A stretch of 36,476 nt of DNA from Prevotella sp. (GTDB lineage: Bacteria; Bacteroidota; Bacteroidia; Bacteroidales; Bacteroidaceae), in the NCBI GenBank assembly GCA_017847725.1, contig JAGAXW010000052.1:1-36476 (forward strand), in the 5' to 3' direction. Shown here one piece after another: positions 1 to 14,090 of this stretch (within the stretch, counting starts at the first letter, position 1; every line of letters starts with the position of its first letter). The notes under the pieces are model-generated. The model made no database searches, was not told the origin of the DNA, and saw only the letters and a program-made list of their open reading frames with translations. A program made the translations under genes and the position numbers.

Positions 1-2190
1 CAATCGAGCTTTTCCATGTTGCCGCAAGCTGCAAAGCAGATGGAGGACATGTGCCCTGAGATTGAGCAGAAATGCTGCGTGATGAGCCTTAGAGGAAAAG
101 TTAGATATCAGCAGCAGGAAGTAAAAGATGGTGTGAATGAGAATGGCATTATCATGGTGGCAGACTCTACTTTCTTTCATTTTTTTGACTTCGAGTTGAA
201 AGCGGGAGACCGTCTGACAGCATTAGATGCTCCAGACAAGTGCGTCATTACGGAACGATTGGCGAAACGACTCTTCGGTGATAAGAATCCAATAGGCGAG
301 TCATTACAGATTATTGGAGAGGGAGTGGCGGATTCGAGCAATACATTCGATAACTCCTTGTTTTATACCGTTAGTGCAGTTGCAAAGAATCTCGACTATA
401 CGGTACTGCCTAATGAAACGCAGATTATTGCCAGTATGGAGCGCTATCCCCAGATTTTAGGCCATAAATTTGAAGACTATGACTATGCTTTCGGATCAGC
501 AGGTGCCTGCAAGGCTTTCGTCATGCTTAAACCTGGTATGTCTATTGACGGCAAGCAGAAAGCTATCAATGACATGATTGACAAGAATTTCTCGCCTTTC
601 TGGGGAGAATACAAGGTGAGCATCACACCGCTTAAAGATGCTATGTTTGTTCCCCAAAACGATGGGATGGGGCTGTTGAAAAGCGACAAAACACGACTCC
701 ATATCCTATTGGCTTCCGTATTGGCTCTTCTTTTCTTTGCCGTTAGCAACTACATCAACCTAACTGTCGCCAATACGGGATTCCGTTCCAAAGAGATGGC
801 AACGCGACGGCTTTTTGGCAGTAGTCAGCGCGAGATATCATGGAAACTGATAGCTGAATCCACACTGATGGTGGCGGTCTCGTTTGTTATTGGACTGCTT
901 TTGGCACTTTCTTTTCAGCAAGATGCCATTCAACTATTCAAGGGTAAGATTGCATTGGTTGAAGACATCAATGTGGTGAGTGTGAGTTTTTGCATGGGCT
1001 TTATACTGTTGGTGGGGTTCGTCTCGGGTGTCCTGCCCTCTTGGCAGATGTCGCGCTTTCAGCCTATTGACATTGTGAAGGGCAACTTCCGCTTTCGCTC
1101 CAAGATGGTATTGGGACGGTTGTTCATCATCTTACAGAATGTCATCACGGTGACCATGCTCACAGCAAGCCTTGTCATTTGGTTTCAGTTGCGGCATCTT
1201 ATTCATGCGCCTATCGGCTTCAATACAGAGAATCTCATCTATGTCATTAGTCCTGAAGGAAAGGATCAGGCTGTCAGGACCCAGTTGGAGAAGATGCCTT
1301 TTGTAGAGAGAATCGGTACTTTTAACGGTTCTACGTTTACCCCTTATTATGTATTTATGTGTGGTGTCAAACGAGGCGAAAAATATATCCCTTTGTTCCA
1401 GACAGATATGGACACCATCTCTTGGAACCTGTTGGGCCTGCATATCAAGAAGGACTACGGAGCCGGTAATGATGCCTATTACCTGAACGAAGAGGCATTG
1501 CGGCAGTTGGATTATACGGAGGAAACGCGAGAGATAGATTGGGGCAATGGTGGAGAAAAGGATCCTATTGCCGGTGTGTTCAACGATATACACACTATCA
1601 ATGTTCTCACGCCTCAACAGCCATTTGCCATCAGATTATATGAGAACAAAGAGTTCCCTTGGTTTCTTGTAAAGACCAATGGCAACAAGCAGGCAAAAGC
1701 ACGCATTAAGGATATGATGAAAGAGTTGGATGCAGATGATCCTAACGCAGAGAATGTATTGAGCATAGAGGACTGTATCGCCGAGACTTTCAAAGACCAT
1801 CAGAACACGCTGCGCATTGTTTCGCTCTTCACCCTCATTGCCATTATCATCTCGGTGTTGGGCTACGTGGGCCTGTCGCTCTTCTTCATCCGTCAGCGCA
1901 AAAAGGAGATAGCCATCCGCAAGGTGATGGGCTCTACGTCGGGCGAGGTGCTGTTGCTGATGCTCCGCACATTCTCCGTGCCCATGCTGATTTCGTTTGT
2001 CATCGCCGTACCTATCTCATGGTATATCATGAGCGACTGGCTCTCGAACTTCTCCTATCGCATCGCGCTCAGCCCATGGATATTCGCTGTTGCCGGGTTT
2101 ACCTGCTTCATCATTTCCCTGCTCACTGTCGTCATTCAGAGCTGGCGCGCTGCTTCTGAAAATCCCGTCAACAATATCAAGACAGAATAA
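1..2190 (+). CDS. FtsX/MacB-type ABC transporter permease, 5' end cut by window edge
   Basis: Permease of a MacB/LolCE-like exporter, expected in the inner membrane with a periplasmic core domain. The frame is open from base 1, and the first ATG (base 16) lies in an already running periplasmic domain, so the true start and first membrane helix are probably left of the window. Visible are two FtsX modules. The first has hydrophobic segments near residues 230-250, 288-304 and 325-345 (counting from base 16). A new transmembrane anchor and second periplasmic domain follow from about 370. A final FtsX module has helices near 600-626, 653-672 and 687-708, and the protein ends in the usual NPVNNIKTE-type tail. 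The next permease starts 11 bases downstream and an ATPase follows, so this is one export operon. The substrate cannot be told from sequence. Confidence 0.9.
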   Translation, partial: QSSFSMLPQAAKQMEDMCPEIEQKCCVMSLRGKVRYQQQEVKDGVNENGIIMVADSTFFHFFDFELKAGDRLTALDAPDKCVITERLAKRLFGDKNPIGESLQIIGEGVADSSNTFDNSLFYTVSAVAKNLDYTVLPNETQIIASMERYPQILGHKFEDYDYAFGSAGACKAFVMLKPGMSIDGKQKAINDMIDKNFSPFWGEYKVSITPLKDAMFVPQNDGMGLLKSDKTRLHILLASVLALLFFAVSNYINLTVANTGFRSKEMATRRLFGSSQREISWKLIAESTLMVAVSFVIGLLLALSFQQDAIQLFKGKIALVEDINVVSVSFCMGFILLVGFVSGVLPSWQMSRFQPIDIVKGNFRFRSKMVLGRLFIILQNVITVTMLTASLVIWFQLRHLIHAPIGFNTENLIYVISPEGKDQAVRTQLEKMPFVERIGTFNGSTFTPYYVFMCGVKRGEKYIPLFQTDMDTISWNLLGLHIKKDYGAGNDAYYLNEEALRQLDYTEETREIDWGNGGEKDPIAGVFNDIHTINVLTPQQPFAIRLYENKEFPWFLVKTNGNKQAKARIKDMMKELDADDPNAENVLSIEDCIAETFKDHQNTLRIVSLFTLIAIIISVLGYVGLSLFFIRQRKKEIAIRKVMGSTSGEVLLLMLRTFSVPMLISFVIAVPISWYIMSDWLSNFSYRIALSPWIFAVAGFTCFIISLLTVVIQSWRAASENPVNNIKTE

Positions 2191-2201
2191 TAATAGTAAA
2201 T

Positions 2202-4553
2202 ATGAAGAGTAATAATAGAGGACAAGGAACCCTCATTAAAGTCATTTCACTGGCCGTCGGCCTGACCGTCGGACTGGTGCTGATAGCCAAGGTGCAACTG
2301 GAGATGAACTACGACCGTTGCATCGTGGACAAGGAACATGTATATGAACTTTCAGAAACGTTTAAGAAGAAAGGTGAAGACAGCAAGGACTTCTCAAACA
2401 CACCGGGCGGTGCCATCACTGCGCTATGCCGATATATACCTGAGATAGAGGTGGGCACACGGTGGACCTACCAGTTTATGGATGAGAAACTCGTTCTGGA
2501 GGACGGCAGCCGATGGGCATTCTCCAATTCCGCGCTGGCCGACTCGTGCTTCTTCGACATTTTCGCCACACCCATCCTGCGCGGCGATGCTAAGGCCATC
2601 CTTTCCACTAAAGGGAAATGCCTGATCAGTCGCCGGCTGAATGAGCGCATGGGTGGCAACATGGTGGGACAGACGTTCTGCTACATGGCCCATCCAGACA
2701 AACCGATGATGATAGCAGGTGTTTTTGAGAACTACGATGAGAACTCGACGTTCAGTAGGCTGGACATCGTGATGTCTCTCTCCAGCATCGGTCTTTACTC
2801 TTTCGACGGCACCAGCCAACTGTTAGGCAACGACCGCTATCACTCTTACGTCAAGCTGCGTGCCGATACTGACATAAAGAAGGTGGAGCAGAAGATGGAC
2901 AAAATGCTGAAAGAACAACTGCCGTGGGAGGAACTGAAGGTGACTGGCATTGAGGACTTCCGCTTCGTGTTTAACCCTGTGAGTGAGAACCGCATGAAAA
3001 ACGAGACGGTTCGCACCACCTGTATTATCCTCGCCATCGTCGCTTTAGTGATGCTTTTCACGGCGGTGATGAACTATATCCTCGTGGTCATCAGTACGAT
3101 GGTAGCGCAGGCTCGACTTGTTGCCATCCGCAAGGTGCTGGGAGCGCCCAAAAGCGAGTCTTACCTGACAACGATGAGGGAGGCCGCTGCACTCCTGCTT
3201 GTGGCTTTGGCAGTCATGGCATTACTCCTTTGGACTGGGCAAGACTGGATTCGCGATTTGATAGGCGTCAGCGTTGCAACACTATTCTCCACACAGACCT
3301 GTCTGGTGTTGACATTGGTATGCGTCATTGTGCTCTTCTGCTGCGGTGTGCTGCCTGGCTATATCTACTCGCGCATCCCGATGGTCTATGCCTATCGGCT
3401 GTATTCAGAGAACAAACGCACGTGGAAACTATCACTGCTGGCCTTTCAGTTCATATTGAGCACCATGCTTCTGTGTATCCTCAGCACCATCTATCGGCAG
3501 TACGACTATATGATGAATCGCGACCTGGGCTATGAGTATAAGGACGTGGCCTATATAGAAATTCCCGAGCGCTCGGACTCCACCTATACCCTGGCCCGCG
3601 AGATTGAGAAACTGCCATGCGTCAAGTCCTCCTCAACCGCCTATTCACTTTTTCTGCAACACCAGAGCGGCAACAACGTGATGTTGCCAGGTAAGCCAGA
3701 GATGCTGTTCAACTTTGGATGCCTCTACTGGATAGAACCAAGCATCGTAGAGACTATGGGTCTCAAGGTTGTCCAAGGCAAGTTGCCCACACGGATAGAA
3801 CACCCTGGCTGGACTCTGGAGACGATTGTCGATGAGCGGTTTGCCAAGCAGCTGAAAGCTCACACCGGATGGGAGAGTGTAATCGGACAACGCATCGTCA
3901 GCACCGAATGGAACGATAAACTGGTCTTCACCATATCTGCAGTAGTCAAGGATTTCACACTTGGCACCCTTACCAATATCGAAGATCGCCCGGCTATGAT
4001 GTTCAACGGCAATATCTATGCCAAGTATATCCTTGTGCGGTTCCACGACCTCACACCTGAGAATCTCGCCAAGGTGCAACAACTCTGCGACCGCCTTTAT
4101 CCCAAAGCCGAATACTTGGTGAAACGCTATTCCAACGAGCTGGCCGACAGCTATCAAGAGACGAAGCACACCCGCGACCTGATTATGATAGGTTGCCTGG
4201 CATCGCTGCTGATTACGCTTATCGGACTCATCGGTTATGTGCGCGACGAGGTACAGCGCCGCTCGCGCGAACTGGCCATCCGCAAGGTGATGGGAGCCGG
4301 TGTCGGCGAACTGCAGGGGCTGTTTTTGCGGAGCATCGCAATGATTGCCCTGCCGTCCATCATCGTTGGTGTTGCCTTGGGTTGGTATTTCAGCCGTATG
4401 CTGATGGAACAGTTTGCCGAGAAGGTGACGCTCTCGTGGTACGTCTTTACCGGCTGTGCTCTGTTCGTGCTGCTCGTCATTGCTGCCATCGTGCTGCTCC
4501 AGACCTATCGCGTGGCAACCAGCAATCCCGTGAAGTATTTAAAGACGGAGTAA
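2202..4553 (+). CDS. FtsX/MacB-type ABC transporter permease (783 aa)
   Basis: Second large permease of the same operon. It has an N-terminal membrane anchor (about residues 10-30), a periplasmic core domain, an FtsX module with helices between about 265 and 385, a second anchor at about 405-430, a second periplasmic domain, and a C-terminal FtsX module with helices from about 660 to 770. It ends NPVKYLKTE, the typical tail of this Bacteroidetes family. The motif LAIRKVMGA before the last helices matches the equivalent IAIRKVMGS of the upstream permease, so the two are tandem paralogues. The duplicated architecture suggests a permease pair served by the ATPase at 4713. The family exports lipoproteins, antimicrobial peptides or cell-wall-active compounds; the substrate here is unknown. 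Confidence 0.92.
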   Translation: MKSNNRGQGTLIKVISLAVGLTVGLVLIAKVQLEMNYDRCIVDKEHVYELSETFKKKGEDSKDFSNTPGGAITALCRYIPEIEVGTRWTYQFMDEKLVLEDGSRWAFSNSALADSCFFDIFATPILRGDAKAILSTKGKCLISRRLNERMGGNMVGQTFCYMAHPDKPMMIAGVFENYDENSTFSRLDIVMSLSSIGLYSFDGTSQLLGNDRYHSYVKLRADTDIKKVEQKMDKMLKEQLPWEELKVTGIEDFRFVFNPVSENRMKNETVRTTCIILAIVALVMLFTAVMNYILVVISTMVAQARLVAIRKVLGAPKSESYLTTMREAAALLLVALAVMALLLWTGQDWIRDLIGVSVATLFSTQTCLVLTLVCVIVLFCCGVLPGYIYSRIPMVYAYRLYSENKRTWKLSLLAFQFILSTMLLCILSTIYRQYDYMMNRDLGYEYKDVAYIEIPERSDSTYTLAREIEKLPCVKSSSTAYSLFLQHQSGNNVMLPGKPEMLFNFGCLYWIEPSIVETMGLKVVQGKLPTRIEHPGWTLETIVDERFAKQLKAHTGWESVIGQRIVSTEWNDKLVFTISAVVKDFTLGTLTNIEDRPAMMFNGNIYAKYILVRFHDLTPENLAKVQQLCDRLYPKAEYLVKRYSNELADSYQETKHTRDLIMIGCLASLLITLIGLIGYVRDEVQRRSRELAIRKVMGAGVGELQGLFLRSIAMIALPSIIVGVALGWYFSRMLMEQFAEKVTLSWYVFTGCALFVLLVIAAIVLLQTYRVATSNPVKYLKTE

Positions 4554-4557
4554 AAGG

Positions 4558-4596
4558 ACCACCCCTTACCCCTCTCTGTGTGGGAGGGGAGTGGTT
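4558..4596 (+). repeat. Palindromic repeat copy 1 (orientation A), intergenic
   Basis: GC-rich palindromic unit (core CCCCTCTCTGTGTGGGAGGGG with one mismatched pair) immediately after the second permease stop. It is inverted relative to copy 2 at 4669, with about 72 bases between them. It may act as a hairpin between permease and ATPase genes. Confidence 0.75.
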
Positions 4597-4668
4597 ACCT
4601 TGCAAAACAAAACATTAATATAAACCATTTAGAAAAATGACCCTGAAAGCCTGCCAGCAGAACTATTT

Positions 4669-4706
4669 ACTCCCTCCCTCACAGGGAGGGGCTGGGGGTG
4701 GGTCTC
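4669..4706 (+). repeat. Palindromic repeat copy 2 (orientation B), abuts ATPase start
   Basis: CTCCCTCCCTCACAGGGAGG followed by GGCTGGGGGTGGGTC. It is the inverted partner of copy 1 and ends 6 bases before the likely ATG of the ABC ATPase, so it occupies the normal ribosome-binding position of that gene. Confidence 0.8.
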
Positions 4707-4712
4707 TTGATT

Positions 4713-5390
4713 ATGATTAAACTTGAAAACATTCAGAAGGTGTTCCGCACGGAAGAGGTGGAGACCGTAGCCCTGGGTGGCGTGTCGCTCGAAGTGAAGA
4801 AAGGTGAGTTCGTGGCCATCATGGGACCGTCGGGCTGTGGCAAGTCGACGCTGCTGAACATCCTGGGCCTGCTCGACAATCCTACCAGTGGCCGCTACTG
4901 GCTCGACGGACAGGAGGTTGGCACGTTGAAAGAAAGCCAGCGCACGGCTGTACGCAAAGGCCAGATCGGCTTCGTGTTCCAGAGTTTCAACCTAATTGAC
5001 GAGCTCAATGTCGAGGAGAACGTGGAACTGCCGCTGACCTACCTTGGTGTACCTAAGAAAGAGCGGAAGCAGCGCGTAGAAAAGGTGCTGCGCCGCATGG
5101 CCATCTCGCATCGTGCCCATCACTTCCCCCAGCAGCTCTCAGGCGGTCAGCAACAGCGCGTAGCCATTGCCCGTGCCGTGGTGATGAACCCGAAATTGAT
5201 CCTTGCCGACGAGCCGACAGGTAACCTCGACTCGAAGAACGGCCTGGAGGTAATGCATTTGCTCACTCAACTGAACCAAGAGGGCACCACCGTGCTGATG
5301 GTGACCCACTCGGAGCGCGATGCCGGCTATGCCCAGCGCGTGGTAAATATGCTCGACGGTATGCTGGTAGAGGGGAATACCGTTCTTTGA
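4713..5390 (+). CDS. ABC transporter ATP-binding protein, MacB/LolD type
   Basis: ATPase that powers the two FtsX permeases upstream. In a protein of about 225 residues it shows Walker A (GPSGCGKST), the Q-loop (FVFQSFNLI), the ABC signature (LSGGQQQR), Walker B with catalytic Glu ([13 protein letters not shown]) and the H-loop (VTHSERD), all intact. [13 protein letters not shown] after Walker A is typical of the LolD/MacB subgroup. The ATG at 4713 ([11 protein letters not shown]) is preferred over a GTG at 4698, because the sequence upstream belongs to a palindromic repeat and the family starts with this motif. No Shine-Dalgarno is seen because the repeat fills the leader. It converges with dapL 16 bases downstream. 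Confidence 0.95.
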   Translation: MIKLENIQKVFRTEEVETVALGGVSLEVKKGEFVAIMGPSGCGKSTLLNILGLLDNPTSGRYWLDGQEVGTLKESQRTAVRKGQIGFVFQSFNLIDELNVEENVELPLTYLGVPKKERKQRVEKVLRRMAISHRAHHFPQQLSGGQQQRVAIARAVVMNPKLILADEPTGNLDSKNGLEVMHLLTQLNQEGTTVLMVTHSERDAGYAQRVVNMLDGMLVEGNTVL

Positions 5391-5406
5391 GACTTTTTGT
5401 TGTGCG

Positions 5407-6645
5407 TCATTTCTTGCCTGCCCACTGAGCGATTCGCTGGAGTGCTTCTTCCGTCTGCTCGTGACTGCCAAAGGCGGTGAAGCGCACGTAGCCCTCGCCC
5501 GATGGACCGAAGCCCACGCCAGGGGTGCAGACCACATTGGCACCGTAGAGCAGGGCCTCGAAGAATTGCCACGAAGTAGTGCCGTCGGGCGTGCGCATCC
5601 AGATATAGGGGGCATTCTCGCCGCCGTAGCACTCGAAGCCGAGGCTCCTCAGTACCGACAGCATACGGGCGGCGTTCTCCATATAGTAGTCGATGGTGGC
5701 GCTGACCTGTTGCTTGCCCTCGGGCGAGTAGATGGCCTCGGCAGCGCGCTGCGAGATGTAGCTCGTGCCGTTGAACTTGGTGCACTGGCGGCGCAGCCAG
5801 AGCTGGTTGAGGGAGATGCGCTCGCCCTCGAAGGTGGCCACGCTGACCTCTTTCGGCACGATGGTGTAGCCGCAGCGGACACCCGTAAAGCCGGCCGTCT
5901 TGGAGAACGAGCGGAACTCCACGGCACACTTGCGGGCTCCGCGAATCTCGTAGATGCTGTGGGGAATCTCCGGGTCGCGGATATAGGCCTGATAGGCGGC
6001 GTCGAAGAGGATGAGGGCATCGTTCTTCAGCGCGTAGTTCACCCACTTGCGCAGTTCCGGCTTGGTGATGACGGTGCCCGTGGGATTGTTGGGGAAGCAG
6101 AGGTAGATGACATCCACCGGACGGCCCTTCGGCAGTTCAGGCACGAAACCGTTCTCGGCCGTGGTGGGCATATAGCGCACGTTGGTCCAGCGACCGTCGC
6201 GATAGGTGCCGCAGCGGCCTATCATCACGTTGGAGTCGATGTAGACGGGATAGATGGGGTCGGTGACGCCGATGAAGTTGTCCCAGTGGAGCAACTCCTG
6301 GAAGTTGCCGGTGTCGCTCTTCGCCCCGTCATTGATAAAGACCTCGTCGAGGCTGAGGCGCACGCCACGAGGCGCGAAGTCGTTCTTCAGGATGGCCTCG
6401 CGCAGGAAGTCGTAGCCCTGCTCGGGGCCGTAGCCTCGGAAGCCGTCGGCAGTGGCCATCTCGTCAACGGCCTTGTGCATGGCCTCGATGACGGCGGGAC
6501 AGAGCGGCTGGGTGACGTCGCCGATGCCAAGCGAGATGACGTCGGCCTTGGGGTGCATCACCTTGAAGGCATTGACCTTCTTGGCGATGTCGGCGAACAA
6601 GTAGTTCGCCTGCAGGTTCAGGAAGTGGATATTTACTAATGCCAT
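5407..6645 (-). CDS. dapL: LL-diaminopimelate aminotransferase
   Basis: PLP enzyme that converts tetrahydrodipicolinate plus glutamate directly to LL-diaminopimelate and 2-oxoglutarate. This is the short DAP route for lysine and peptidoglycan used by Bacteroidetes, among others. It has 412 residues, the normal family length. The N-terminal region ([15 protein letters not shown], then [11 protein letters not shown] near residues 66-77) is characteristic of DapL. The PLP lysine is K249 in [12 protein letters not shown], and FPNNPTGT at about 184-191 carries the cofactor-binding Asn/Pro. It is the last gene of the gltB-gltD-dapF-dapL run and follows dapF by 15 bases. GltBD makes the glutamate donor and DapF uses the product. 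Confidence 0.96.
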   Translation of the reverse strand: MALVNIHFLNLQANYLFADIAKKVNAFKVMHPKADVISLGIGDVTQPLCPAVIEAMHKAVDEMATADGFRGYGPEQGYDFLREAILKNDFAPRGVRLSLDEVFINDGAKSDTGNFQELLHWDNFIGVTDPIYPVYIDSNVMIGRCGTYRDGRWTNVRYMPTTAENGFVPELPKGRPVDVIYLCFPNNPTGTVITKPELRKWVNYALKNDALILFDAAYQAYIRDPEIPHSIYEIRGARKCAVEFRSFSKTAGFTGVRCGYTIVPKEVSVATFEGERISLNQLWLRRQCTKFNGTSYISQRAAEAIYSPEGKQQVSATIDYYMENAARMLSVLRSLGFECYGGENAPYIWMRTPDGTTSWQFFEALLYGANVVCTPGVGFGPSGEGYVRFTAFGSHEQTEEALQRIAQWAGKK

Positions 6646-6660
6646 AATGTCGTAGTTTTG

Positions 6661-7575
6661 TTATTCCGGAATTTCTATTTCGCCATCGAAGACGAAGGTG
6701 GCAGGGCCAGTCATATAGACGTGGCGATTGCTTTCGCGCCACTCGATGTGCAGCGTGCCGCCGTCCATCACGATGTCACTCTCGCGACCGGCACGACCGC
6801 TGAGAAAGGCGGCCACGGCGGTGGCACAGGCCCCCGTGCCGCAGGCCATCGTAACACCGCTGCCGCGCTCCCAGACACGGGTGCGGATGGTGGCGCAGCC
6901 GTTCCCCTCCCTTGTAGGGGAGGGGTCGGGGGTGGGGTCAGTAATCTTTGCAAATTCGATGTTGCAGCGCTGTGGGAAGGCGGGATGACATTCGAGGATA
7001 CGCCCCGTCTCTGCCACCTGATCGATGTCGTCGGTGAAGATAACATAGTGGGGATTGCCCATCGAAACGAAAGACCCACCTCGCAGCCCCCGGTTGCCGA
7101 CAAACTGCGACGCGTCCTCCAAGACTGGCTCGCCCATGTCAACGGTGACGGAGGTTACAGACCCCACCCCCAGCCCCTCCCCTACAAGGGAGGGGAGCAG
7201 CTGCGCGTCCTTTTCGTGAGCGGGGCACGAAGGCGAAACATGCAGACTGAGCGTCTTGACCCCCGAAAGCGTCAGCAGACGGATTTCTGTCTTGTCCGCC
7301 AGGCCACGCTCATAGAGGTACTTGCCGATGCATCGGCTGGCATTGCCGCACATCATGGCCTCCGAGCCGTCGGCATTGAAGATGCGCATGGCGAAGTCGG
7401 CCTCGGGCACGGGCGAGCGGTCGATGACCACCAGCCCATCGCTGCCGATGCCCTTGTGGCGGTCGCTCCACGCGACAGCGCAGGCCTGAGGATGAGCTAT
7501 CGGGTGCTGCATCGCGTTGACGTAGATGTAGTCGTTGCCGCAGCCGTGCATCTTGGTGAAGGGAATCTTTTTCAT
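6661..7575 (-). CDS. dapF: Diaminopimelate epimerase carrying two in-frame palindromic-repeat insertions
   Basis: Epimerises LL-DAP to meso-DAP for lysine and peptidoglycan. Both catalytic cysteines are present: C76 in MMCGNASRC and C245 in ACGTGACAT. Length is 304 residues against about 270-280 usually; the excess is explained by two repeat-encoded peptides. One, at about residues 125-141, contains [15 protein letters not shown]. The other, at about 211-227, contains [14 protein letters not shown] and falls just before the conserved RVWERGSG strand. Both keep the frame, and the active site is intact, so the enzyme is presumably functional. Its ATG overlaps the gltD stop (ATGA), indicating translational coupling. 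Confidence 0.95.
   Translation of the reverse strand: MKKIPFTKMHGCGNDYIYVNAMQHPIAHPQACAVAWSDRHKGIGSDGLVVIDRSPVPEADFAMRIFNADGSEAMMCGNASRCIGKYLYERGLADKTEIRLLTLSGVKTLSLHVSPSCPAHEKDAQLLPSLVGEGLGVGSVTSVTVDMGEPVLEDASQFVGNRGLRGGSFVSMGNPHYVIFTDDIDQVAETGRILECHPAFPQRCNIEFAKITDPTPDPSPTREGNGCATIRTRVWERGSGVTMACGTGACATAVAAFLSGRAGRESDIVMDGGTLHIEWRESNRHVYMTGPATFVFDGEIEIPE
6898..6945 (-). repeat. Palindromic repeat copy 3, inside dapF (orientation A on coding strand)
   Basis: On the coding strand it begins ATTACTGACCCCACC and ends AGGGAGGGGAACGGC. It is nearly identical, including flanks, to the intergenic copy at 20278. It is translated as [14 protein letters not shown] within DapF. Confidence 0.9.
7155..7197 (-). 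repeat. Palindromic repeat copy 4, inside dapF (orientation B on coding strand)
   Basis: Inverted partner of copy 3, about 210 bases away. On the coding strand it starts CTCCCCTCCCTTGTAGGGGA and runs into GGGGTCTGTAA. It is translated as [14 protein letters not shown]. The DapF sequence between the two copies is ordinary family sequence. Confidence 0.9.
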
Positions 7576-8960
7576 CTCGTCAGATATTCGTTTACTTTCT
7601 TGGCCGTCTCTATGCCGCTGGCCATGGCGCGGACCACGAGCGAGGCACCGCTGGCTGCATCGCCGCAGACGAAGACATTCTCAGGATACTGCGGATGCTC
7701 GGGCCTGAGAAAGCCCATCGCCAACAGGCAGAGCTCGGCCTTGATGACGAATGGCTCGCCCTTCGCCACCATGACGGGGCGAGAAGATACAGCCCCCACC
7801 CCTGCCCCCTCCCCTTGAGGGACGGGGAACTTCCAGTCTATCTCCTGCACCTTTACGCCTGTCAACTTACCGTCCTCGCCCAGGAACTCCAGCGTGTTGA
7901 TGTTCCAGCGGCGGGTGCAGCCCTCCTCGTGGCTCGACGTGGTCTTCAGCGTGCGCGGCCAGTTGGGCCACGGGTTCTGCGGGTCGTCGGGGCCCTCTAC
8001 GGGGCGAGGCATAATCTCTATCTGCGTCACACTGCGGCAGCCCTGGCGGTGGGCGGTGCCGATGCAATCGCTACCCGTATCGCCGCCACCGATGACGAGC
8101 ACATCCTTCCCCTTGGCCGTAATGCGCTCCTTTTCCGGAAACGCCATCCCGGCCAGCACGCGGTTCTGCTGCGAGAGCAGTTCGAGGGCGAGGTGCACGC
8201 CCTTCAGTTCGCGGCCGGGGATATTGAGGTCGCGGGCGCTGGGCGTGCCGGTGGCGATGACGACGGCGTCGGCCTGTCCCGTAGACTGCGGCAGTGCCGC
8301 AGTACACTCAACGTCCTCACCGTAACGGAAAGCGATGCCTTCCTGCTCCATCAGCCGGATGCGCCTGTCGATAATCGCCTTGTTGAGCTTGAAGTTTGGG
8401 ATGCCGTAGCGCAGCAGTCCGCCGGCGGCCTCGTTCTTCTCATACACCGTCACCGTATATCCCATCTGGTTGAGGGCATCGGCACAGGCCAGGCCGGCCG
8501 GACCGGCACCGATGACGGCGACGCGCTTCCCGCAGCGCCGGGCGGGCACCCGCGGCTGGATATACCCCTCGCGGAAGGCGGCCTCGATGATGGCGCACTC
8601 GTCCTCGCGGTTGGTCGTCGGCTCATGGTTGAAGCGGTTCAGCACGCAAGCCTTCTCGCACAGCGCCGGACAGATGCGGCCCGTGAACTCGGGGAAGGGA
8701 TTGGTGCTCGTCAGCAGACGGAAGGCCTGCTCCCACTCGCCCCGATACAGCGCGTCGTTCCACTCTGGCGCCTTGTTGCCCAGCGGACAGGCCCAGTGGC
8801 AGAAGGGCACGCCGCAGTCCATGCAGCGCGAGGCCTGCCGCTTGCGTTCGCGGGTGTTGAGCGTCTGCTCCACCTCGCCAAAGTCGTGGATGCGGTCGTG
8901 CACCGGACGGTAGCCCGCCTCCTGACGGTGTATCTCTAAAAATGCTTTCGGATTTCCCAT
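7572..8960 (-). CDS. gltD: Glutamate synthase small subunit
   Basis: NAD(P)H-oxidising beta subunit of GOGAT, which passes electrons through FAD and Fe-S clusters to GltB. It has 462 residues. N-terminal cysteines for two 4Fe-4S clusters are present (C46, C49, C54, C58 and C97, C101, C105). The FAD-binding [12 protein letters not shown] lies at about 145-156 and a second nucleotide-binding [12 protein letters not shown] at about 291-302. A short repeat-encoded peptide ([13 protein letters not shown], about residues 378-391) sits in a C-terminal loop before [10 protein letters not shown]. It lies 28 bases downstream of gltB and overlaps dapF by four bases. Confidence 0.96.
   Translation of the reverse strand: MGNPKAFLEIHRQEAGYRPVHDRIHDFGEVEQTLNTRERKRQASRCMDCGVPFCHWACPLGNKAPEWNDALYRGEWEQAFRLLTSTNPFPEFTGRICPALCEKACVLNRFNHEPTTNREDECAIIEAAFREGYIQPRVPARRCGKRVAVIGAGPAGLACADALNQMGYTVTVYEKNEAAGGLLRYGIPNFKLNKAIIDRRIRLMEQEGIAFRYGEDVECTAALPQSTGQADAVVIATGTPSARDLNIPGRELKGVHLALELLSQQNRVLAGMAFPEKERITAKGKDVLVIGGGDTGSDCIGTAHRQGCRSVTQIEIMPRPVEGPDDPQNPWPNWPRTLKTTSSHEEGCTRRWNINTLEFLGEDGKLTGVKVQEIDWKFPVPQGEGAGVGAVSSRPVMVAKGEPFVIKAELCLLAMGFLRPEHPQYPENVFVCGDAASGASLVVRAMASGIETAKKVNEYLTR
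7788..7830 (-). repeat. Palindromic repeat copy 5, inside gltD (orientation B on coding strand)
   Basis: Degenerate copy (plus strand contains CCCCCTCCCCTTGAGGGACG) with the CCCCCACCCCTG flank. It is translated in GltD as [13 protein letters not shown]. No inverted partner was seen nearby. Confidence 0.8.
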
Positions 8961-8988
8961 TGTTTCTCTATACTATAAACTCTAAACG

Positions 8989-13758
<4,770 letters not shown>

Positions 13759-13799
13759 ATTATCCTTGTTTTATCTTTCTTTTGTCTCGATTTCGGATG

Positions 13800-13807
13800 C
13801 AAAGATA
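13800..13807 (-). promoter_or_regulatory. Bacteroidetes -7 box for gltB
   Basis: TATCTTTG on the minus strand, followed by C, matches the TAnnTTTG consensus. It lies about 42 bases upstream of the gltB ATG. A clear -33 TTTG at the usual distance is not obvious. Confidence 0.7.
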
Positions 13808-13861
13808 ATACAAAAGGATAGAAAAATAAGAGTATTTGTGTCAAAATATTTATTGCAATTC

Positions 13862-13887
13862 GTACACAACTATCATTTTGTACACAA
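13862..13887. promoter_or_regulatory. Direct repeat GTACACAA x2, candidate operator in the gltB/glnB spacer
   Basis: GTACACAA occurs at 13862-13869 and again at 13880-13887, 18 bases start to start. Both lie just upstream of the gltB promoter box in the 332-base spacer between divergent gltB and the P-II gene. The rest of that spacer is AT-rich with no convincing coding sequence. The operator role is inference from position. Confidence 0.4.
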
Positions 13888-14020
13888 AGAACCATATTTC
13901 GTGACAAGATGAAAAGAAAAAGCAGCCCGACGTCACCCGAATGTTTACAATTTGTCATCCCGCCTCATTTTGTTGGTACAAAGTTGTAAGTTTATGCGCC
14001 TTTTTCTCACTAATCCCCAT

Positions 14021-14028
14021 AACTTTGC
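14021..14028 (+). promoter_or_regulatory. Bacteroidetes -7 box for the glnB-amt operon
   Basis: TAACTTTG followed by CA lies 62 bases before the P-II start codon, giving a leader of roughly 55 bases. It matches TAnnTTTG; the -33 element is weak. Confidence 0.7.
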
Positions 14029-14090
14029 AGCCGTAATCTTGCAAGACGACACGAAAACTAAGTATTCACAATCTAAAAGAGGTAAAAAGT

